A DNA stretch of 64,000 bases from Anaspis maculata (lineage: Eukaryota; Arthropoda; Insecta; Coleoptera; Scraptiidae): positions 60,028,855 through 60,092,854 of the forward strand of contig OX421967.1 in the NCBI GenBank assembly GCA_949128115.1, written 5' to 3'. This document shows, piece after piece, positions 56,401 through 64,000 of this stretch. How positions within the stretch are numbered: the stretch's first letter is position 1; every line of letters starts with the position of its first letter. The notes below the pieces were generated by a model, which had not been told where the DNA came from, did no database searches, and saw only the letters and a program-made list of their open reading frames with translations. Position numbers and translations under genes: made by a program.

Positions 56401-59400
56401 TGGAACGTGTCGCAAAATGAGCCAAAAAGCTTTATTTTGCCAATGTTGGTTGCAAAGTGGCCTATAAGACAGGGATTCAATTCCAAGGTGTATTAAAATA
56501 GAAAACATCATCAAAATGGAAAAATTTTGGATCTGAAGATTTTTGTGTCTTGCAATTGGAACCAACTAAGCTCAATGTAGTTTGTATTTAACTTGCCAAT
56601 GTTCTCTTGGAAAGTCTCCACTTGAATCGACTGGTAATATGTCCTTCATTCAAAAATTCCTCTACTTTTGCTAATTTAGCCTCGGAAACAATTTCGAAAG
56701 ATTCCATTGTTGAGAAATAGAGAGATTCTTGTTTCGGCTCATACTGCGACGTCGTGGAATGAGGTCCTCTTTTCGATACGTGTCGCAGAATGAGGTCCTC
56801 TTAATGGAACGTGTCGCAAAATGAGCCAAAAAGCTTTATTTTGCCAATGTTGGTTGCAAAGTGGCCTATAAGACAGGGATTCAATTCCAAGGTGTATTAA
56901 AATAGAAAACATCATCAAAATGGAAAAATTTTGGATCTGAAGATTTTTGTGTCTTGCAATTGGAACCAACTAAGCTCAATGTAGTTTGTATTAAACTTGC
57001 CAATGTTCTCTTGGAAAGTCTCCACTTGAATCGACTGGTAATATGTCCTTCATTCAAAAATTCCTCTACTTTTGCTAATTTAGCCTCGGAAACAATTTCG
57101 AAAGATTCCATTGTTGAGAAATAGAGAGATTCTTGTTTCGGCTCATACTGCGACGTCGTGGAATGAGGTCCTCTTTCCGATACGTGTCGCAGAATGAGGT
57201 CCTCTTAATGGAACGTGTTGCAAAATGAGCCGAAAAGTCTTATTTTGCCAATGTTGGTTGCGAAGCGGCCTTTAAGACAGGAATTCAATTCCAAAGTGTA
57301 ATTAAATGGAAACATCATCAAAATGGAAAAAATTTTGGATCTGAAGATTTTTGTGTCTTGCAATTGGAAACCAACAAAGCTCCATGTAGTTTGTAATAAA
57401 CTTGCCAATGTTCTCTTGGAAAGTCTTCACTTGAATCGACTGGTAAATATGTCCTTCATTCAAAAATTCCTCTACTTTTGCTAATTTAGCCTCGGAAACA
57501 ATTTCGAAAGATTCCATTGTTGAGAAATAGAGAGATTCTTGTTTCGGCTCATACTGCGACGTCGTGGAATGAGGTCATCTTTCCGATACGTGTCGCAGAA
57601 TGAGGTCCTCTTAATAGAACGTGTCGCAAAATAAGCCAAAAAGATTTATTTTGCCAATGTTGGTTGCAAAGTGGCCTATAAGACTATGATTCAATTCCAA
57701 GGTGTATTAAAATGGAAATATCTTAAAAATGGGAAAAAATTTTGATCTGAAGATTTTTGTGTCTTGCAATTGGAACCAACAAAGCTCCATGTAGTTTATA
57801 TTAAACTTGCCAATGTTCTCTTGAAAAGTCTTCACTTGAATCGACTGGTAAATATGTCCGTCATTCAAAAATTCCTCTACTTTTGCTAATTTAGCCTCGG
57901 AAACAATTTCGAAAGATTCCATTGTTGAGAAATAGAGAGATTCTTGTTTCGGCTCATACTGCGACGTCGTGGAATGAGGTCCTCTTTTCGATACGTGTCG
58001 CAGAATGAGGTCCTCTTAATAGAACGTGTCGCAAAATGAGCCAAAAAGCTTTATTTTGCCAATGTTGGTTGCAAAGTGGCCTATAAGACAGGGACTCAAT
58101 TCCAAGGTGTATTAAAATAGAAACATCATCAAAATGGAAAAATTTTGGATCTGAAGATTTTTGTGTCTTGCAATTGGAACCAACTAAGCTCAATGTAGTT
58201 TGTATTTAACTTGCCAATGTTCTCTTGGAAAGTCTCCACTTGAATCGACTGGTAATATGTCCTTCATTCAAAAATTCCTCTACTTTTGCTAATTTAGCCT
58301 CGGAAACAATTTCGAAAGATTCCATTGTTGAGAAATAGAGAGATTCTTGTTTCGGCTCATACTGCGACGTCGTGGAATGAGGTCCTCTTTTCGATACGTG
58401 TCGCAGAATGAGGTCCTCTTAATGGAACGTGTCGCAAAATGAGCCAAAAAGCTTTATTTTGCCAATGTTGGTTGCAAAGTGGCCTATAAGACAGGGATTC
58501 AATTCCAAGGTGTATTAAAATAGAAACATCATCAAAATGGAAAAATTTTGGATCTGAAGATTTTTGTGTCTTGCAATTGGAACCAACTAAGCTCAATGTA
58601 GTTTGTACTTAACTTGCCAATGTTCTCTTGGAAAGTCTCCACTTGAATCGACTGGTAATATGTCCTTCATTCAAAAATTCCTCTACTTTTGCTAATTTAG
58701 CCTCGGAAACAATTTCGAAAGATTCCATTGTTGAGAAATAGAGAGATTCTTGTTTCGGCTCATACTGCGACGTCGTGGAATGAGGTCCTCTTTTCGATAC
58801 GTGTCGCAGAATGAGGTCCTCTCAATGGAACGTGTCGCAAAATGAGCCAAAAAGCTTTATTTTGCCAATGTTGGTTGCAAAGTGGCCTATAAGACAGGGA
58901 TTCAATTCCAAGGTGTATTAAAATAGAAAACATCATCAAAATGGAAAAATTTTGGATCTGAAGATTTTTGTGTCTTGCAATTGGAACCAACTAAGCTCAA
59001 TGTAGTTTGTATTAAACTTGCCAATGTTCTCTTGGAAAGTCTCCACTTGAATCGACTGGTAATATGTCCTTCATTCAAAAATTCCTCTACTTTTGCTAAT
59101 TTAGCCTCGGAAACAATTTCGAAAGATTCCATTGTTGAGAAATAGAGAGATTCTTGTTTCGGCTCATACTGCGACGTCGTGGAATAGGGTCCTCTTTCCG
59201 ATACGTGTCGCAGAATGAGGGCCTCTTAATGGAACGTGTCGCAAAATGAGCCAAAAAGCTTTATTTTGCCAATGTTGGTTGCAAAGTGGCCTATAAGACA
59301 GGGATTCAATTCCAAGGTGTATTAAAATAGAAAACATCATCAAAATGGAAAAATTTTGGATCTGAAGATTTTTGTGTCTTGCAATTGGAACCAACTAAGC

Positions 59401-62400
59401 TCAATGTAGTTTGTATTTAACTTGCCAATGTTCTCTTGGAAAGTCTCCACTTGAATCGACTGGTAATATGTCCTTCATTCAAAAATTCCTCTACTTTTGC
59501 TAATTTAGCCTCGGAAACAATTTCGAAAGATTCCATTGTTGAGAAATAGAGAGATTCTTGTTTCGGCTCATACTGCGACGTCGTGGAATGGGGTCCTCTT
59601 TCCGATACGTGTCGCAGAATGAGGTCCTCTTAATGGAACGTGTCGCAAAATGAGCAAAAAAGCTTTATTTTGCCAATGTTGGTTGCAAAGTGGCCTATAA
59701 GACAGGGATTCAATTCCAAGGTGTATTAAAATAGAAAACATCATCAAAATGGAAAAATTTTGGATCTGGAGATTTTTGTGTCTTGCAATTGGAACCAACT
59801 AAGCTCAATGTAGTTTGTATTAAACTTGCCAATGTTCTCTTGGAAAGTCTCCACTTGAATCGACTGGTAATATGTCCTTCATTCAAAAATTCCTCTACTT
59901 TTGCTAATTTAGCCTCGGAAACAATTTCGAAAGATTCCATTGTTGAGAAATAGAGAGATTCTTGTTTCGGCTCATACTGCGACGTCGTGGAATGGGGTCC
60001 TCTTTCCGATACGTGTCGCAGAATGAGGTCCTCTTAATGGAACGTGTCGCAAAATGAGCCAAAAAGCTTTATTTTGCCAATGTTGGTTGCAAAGTGGCCT
60101 ATAAGACAGGGATTCAATTCCAAGGTGTATTAAAATAGAAAACATCATCAAAATGGAAAAATTTTGGATCTGAAGATTTTTGTGTCTTGCAATTGGAACC
60201 AACTAAGCTCAATGTAGTTTGTATTTAACTTGCCAATGTTCTCCTGGAAAGTCTCCACTTGAATCGACTGGTAATATGTCCTTCATTCAAAAATTCCTCT
60301 ACTTTTGCTAATTTAGCCTCGGAAACAATTTCGAAAGATTCCATTGTTGAGAAATAGAGAGATTCTTGTTTCGGCTCATACTGCGACGTCGTGGAATGAG
60401 GTCCTCTTTTCGATACGTGTCGCAGAATGAGGTCCTCTCAATGGAACGTGTCGCAAAATGAGCCAAAAAGCTTTATTTTGCCAATGTTGGTTGCAAAGTG
60501 GCCTATAAGACAGGGATTCAATTCCAAGGTGTATTAAAATAGAAAACATCATCAAAATGGAAAAATTTTGGATCTGAAGATTTTTGTGTCTTGCAATTGG
60601 AACCAACTAAGCTCAATGTAGTTTGTATTAAACTTGCCAATGTTCTCTTGGAAAGTCTCCACTTGAATCGACTGGTAATATGTCCTTCATTCAAAAATTC
60701 CTCTACTTTTGCTAATTTAGCCTCGGAAACAATTTCGAAAGATTCCATTGTTGAGAAATAGAGAGATTCTTGTTTCGGCTCATACTGCGACGTCGTGGAA
60801 TAGGGTCCTCTTTCCGATACGTGTCGCAGAATGAGGTCCTCTTAATGGAACGTGTCGCAAAATGAGCCAAAAAGCTTTATTTTGCCAATGTTGGTTGCAA
60901 AGTGGCCTATAAGACAGGGATTCAATTCCAAGGTGTATTAAAATAGAAAACATCATCAAAATGGAAAAATTTTGGATCTGAAGATTTTTGTGTCTTGCAA
61001 TTGGAACCAACTAAGCTCAATGTAGTTTGTATTAAACTTGCCAATGTTCTCTTGGGAAGTCTTCACTTGAATCGACTGGTAATATGTCCTTCATTCAAAA
61101 ATTCCTCTACTTTTGCTAATTTAGCCTCGGAAACAATTTCGAAAGATTCCATTGTTGAGAAATAGAGAGATTCTTGTTTCGGCTCATACTGCGACGTCGT
61201 GGAATGAGGTCCTCTTTTCGATACGTGTCGCAGAATGAGGTCCTCTTAATGGAACGTGTCGCAAAATGAGCCAAAAAGCTTTATTTTGCCAATGTTGGTT
61301 GCAAAGTGGCCTATAAGACAGGGATTCAATTCCAAGGTGTATTAAAATAGAAACATCATCAAAATGGAAAAATTTTGGATCTGAAGATTTTTGTGTCTTG
61401 CAATTGGAACCAACTAAGCTCAATGTAGTTTGTATTAAACTTGCCAATGTTCTCTTGGAAAGTCTTCACTTGAATCGACTGGTAATATGTCCTTCATTCA
61501 AAAATTCCTCTACTTTTGCTAATTTAGCCTCGGAAACAATTTCGAAAGATTCCATTGTTGAGAAATAGAGAGATTCTTGTTTCGGCTCATACTGCGACGT
61601 CGTGGAATGAGGTCCTCTTTCCGATACGTCTCGCAGAATTAGGTCCTCTTAATGGAACGTGTTGCAAAATGAGCCGAAAAGTCTTATTTTGCCAATGTTG
61701 GTTGCGAAGCGGCCTTTTAGACAGGAATTCAATTCCAAAGTGTAATTAAATGGAAACATCATCAAAATGGAAAAAATTTTGGATCTGAAGATTTTTGTGT
61801 CTTGCAATTGGAAACCAACAAAGCTCCATGTAGTTTGTAATAAACTTGCCAATGTTCTCTTGGAAAGTCTTCACTTGAATCGACTGGTAAATATGTCCTT
61901 CATTCAAAAATTCCTCTACTTTTGCTAATTTTGCCTCGGAAACACTTTCAAAAGATTCCATTGTTGAGAAATAGAGAGATTCTTGTTTCGGCTCATACTG
62001 CGACGTCGTGGAATGAGGTCCTCTTTTCGATACGTGTCGCAGAATGAGGTCCTCTTAATGGAACGTGTCGCAAAATGAGCCAAAAAGCTTTATTTTGCCA
62101 ATGTTGGTTGCAAAGTGGCCTATAAGACAGGGATTCAATTCCAAGGTGTATTAAAATAGAAACATCATCAAAATGGAAAAATTTTGGATCTGAAGATTTT
62201 TGTGTCTTGCAATTGGAACCAACTAAGCTCAATGTAGTTTGTATTAAACTTGCCAATGTTCTCTTGGAAAGTCTTCACTTGAATCGACTGGTAATATGTC
62301 CTTCATTCAAAAATTCCTCTACTTTTGCTAATTTAGCCTCGGAAACAATTTCGAAAGATTCCATTGTTGAGAAATAGAGAGATTCTTGTTTCGGCTCATA

Positions 62401-64000
62401 CTGCGACGTCGTGGAATGAGGTCCTCTTTTCGATACGTGTCGCAGAATGAGGTCCTCTTAATGGAACGTGTTGCAAAATGAGCCGAAAAGTCTTATTTTG
62501 CCAATGTTGGTTGCGAAGCGGCCTTTAAGACAGGAATTCAATTCCAAAGTGTAATTAAATGGAAACATCATCAAAATGGAAAAAATTTTGGATCTGAAGA
62601 TTTTTGTGTCTTGCAATTGGAAACCAACAAAGCTCCATGTAGTTTGTAATAAACTTGCCAATGTTCTCTTGGAAAGTCTTCACTTGAATCGACTGGTAAA
62701 TATGTCCTTCATTCAAAAATTCCTCTACTTTTGCTAATTTTGCCTCGGAAACACTTTCAAAAGATTCCATTGTTGAGAAATAGAGAGATTCTTGTTTCGG
62801 CTCATACTGCGACGTCGTGGAATGAGGTCCTCTTTTCGATACGTGTCGCAGAATGAGGTCCTCTTAATGGAACGTGTCGCAAAATGAGCCAAAAAGCTTT
62901 ATTTTGCCAATGTTGGTTGCAAAGTGGCCTATAAGACAGGGATTCAATTCCAAGGTGTATTAAAATAGAAACATCATCAAAATGGAAAAATTTTGGATCT
63001 GAAGATTTTTGTGTCTTGCAATTGGAACCAACTAAGCTCAATGTAGTTTGTATTAAACTTGCCAATGTTCTCTTGGAAAGTCTTCACTTGAATCGACTGG
63101 TAATATGTCCTTCATTCAAAAATTCCTCTACTTTTGCTAATTTAGCCTCGGAAACAATTTCGAAAGATTCCATTGTTGAGAAATAGAGAGATTCTTGTTT
63201 CGGCTCATACTGCGACGTCGTGGAATGAGGTCCTCTTTTCGATACGTGTCGCAGAATGAGGTCCTCTTAATGGAACGTGTCGCAAAATGAGCCAAAAAGC
63301 TTTATTTTGCCAATGTTGGTTGCAAAGTGGCCTATAAGACAGGGATTCAATTCCAAGGTGTATTAAAATAGAAACATCATCAAAATGGAAAAATTTTGGA
63401 TCTGAAGATTTTTGTGTCTTGCAATTGGAACCAACTAAGCTCAATGTAGTTTGTATTAAACTTGCCAATGTTCTCTTGGAAAGTCTTCACTTGAATCGAC
63501 TGGTAATATGTCCTTCATTCAAAAATTCCTCTACTTTTGCTAATTTAGCCTCGGAAACAATTTCGAAAGATTCCATTGTTGAGAAATAGAGAGATTCTTG
63601 TTTCGGCTCATACTGCGACGTCGTGGAATGAGGTCCTCTTTTCGATACGTGTCGCAGAATGAGGTCCTCTTAATGGAACGTGTCGCAAAATGAGCCAAAA
63701 AGCTTTATTTTGCCAATGTTGGTTGCAAAGTGGCCTATAAGACAGGGATTCAATTCCAAGGTGTATTAAAATAGAAACATCATCAAAATGGAAAAATTTT
63801 GGATCTGAAGATTTTTGTGTCTTGCAATTGGAACCAACTAAGCTCAATGTAGTTTGTATTAAACTTGCCAATGTTCTCTTGGAAAGTCTTCACTTGAATC
63901 GACTGGTAATATGTCCTTCATTCAAAAATTCCTCTACTTTTGCTAATTTAGCCTCGGAAACAATTTCGAAAGATTCCATTGTTGAGAAATAGAGAGATTC
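47479..64000. repeat. 404-bp satellite array, ~41 monomers
   Basis: Head-to-tail monomers of 403-405 bp, all in one orientation. Each contains TACTGCGACGTCGTGGAATG, a threefold internal sub-repeat (CGTGTCGCAGAATGAGGTCC and variants, ~31-35 bp), GACAGGGATTCAATTCCAAGG and TTCACTTGAATCGACTGGTA. Divergence is greatest at the left end (47.5-48 kb) and falls to near identity at 62.8-64 kb. Stretches show a four-monomer higher-order period of ~1616 bp. It runs off the right edge. The 71-124-aa minus-strand ORFs recur because the unit is repeated; 404 is not a multiple of three and nothing suggests coding. Confidence 0.96.

Noticed and set aside
48406..63871. Recurrent 60-124-aa ORFs on the minus strand across the satellite
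   Set aside because: They repeat with the monomer, whose 403-405-bp length breaks frame between units, and the same DNA is open in overlapping frames. Satellite, not a gene family.
47479..64000. CRISPR-like direct repeats
   Set aside because: Units are ~404 bp with no spacer/repeat alternation and no cas genes; a eukaryotic satellite.

Overview
The window is eukaryotic, gene-poor and very rich in repeats. A spliced THAP-like gene, C2H2 zinc-finger arrays with a short 5' UTR intron, Jockey-type and Ty3/Gypsy-type retroelement fragments, a DUF4777-like winged-helix gene and Transib-like transposons together suggest an insect, perhaps a hemipteran. That assignment is inference; nothing here fixes the species.

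Layout. 1-3.2 kb: composite minisatellite whose short unit carries the E-box CACGTG. 3.2-4.3 kb: palindromic module in which two copies of a small ORF (MAQRKVDPAL...) start head-to-head around an inverted-repeat promoter with heat-shock elements. 4.8-5.4 kb: an intact intronless winged-helix/Cys-rich gene. 5.7-7.9 kb: a foldback built from ~150-bp units with a TA-flanked MITE near its axis. 7.7-12.2 kb: tandem segmental duplication; one copy keeps a decayed Gypsy pol fragment that the other has lost. 12.5-16.3 kb: decayed Jockey-like LINE split by ~2 kb of foreign DNA. 18-33.7 kb: duplicated gene pair, a C2H2 array gene (+) and a THAP-like gene (-). The second ZF gene and first THAP gene are divergent and share an upstream region. 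The first THAP gene has a 5.7-kb LTR element without gag-pol in an intron; the second keeps the empty site. 34-35.2 kb: decayed LINE ORF1.

35.3-64 kb: a ~404-bp satellite array, about 41 uninterrupted copies at the right end. Two large elements are inserted in it, T1 (36145-42135) and T2 (42432-47473). Both begin with the heptamer CAC(A/T)GTG and are flanked by 5-bp duplications (CGTTG, CGTCG). Heptamer and CGNCG-like target match the Transib superfamily, relatives of RAG1. Both carry tRNA-like sequence with A and B boxes inside their terminal inverted repeats. T2 is itself split by a third element, T3 (42605-46463), which contains a phase-consistent two-exon gene for a 99-aa protein. Insertion order can be read directly: satellite, then T1 and T2, then T3 inside T2.

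The most novel candidates are the Transib-like elements with tRNA-like termini, the gene-carrying nested element, the heat-shock-type divergent promoter, and the ZF/THAP duplicated pair with its sense-oriented non-autonomous LTR element. No transposase, integrase or complete reverse transcriptase is encoded here, so every mobile element in view is non-autonomous or dead. All assignments come from reading the sequence; no database search was run.
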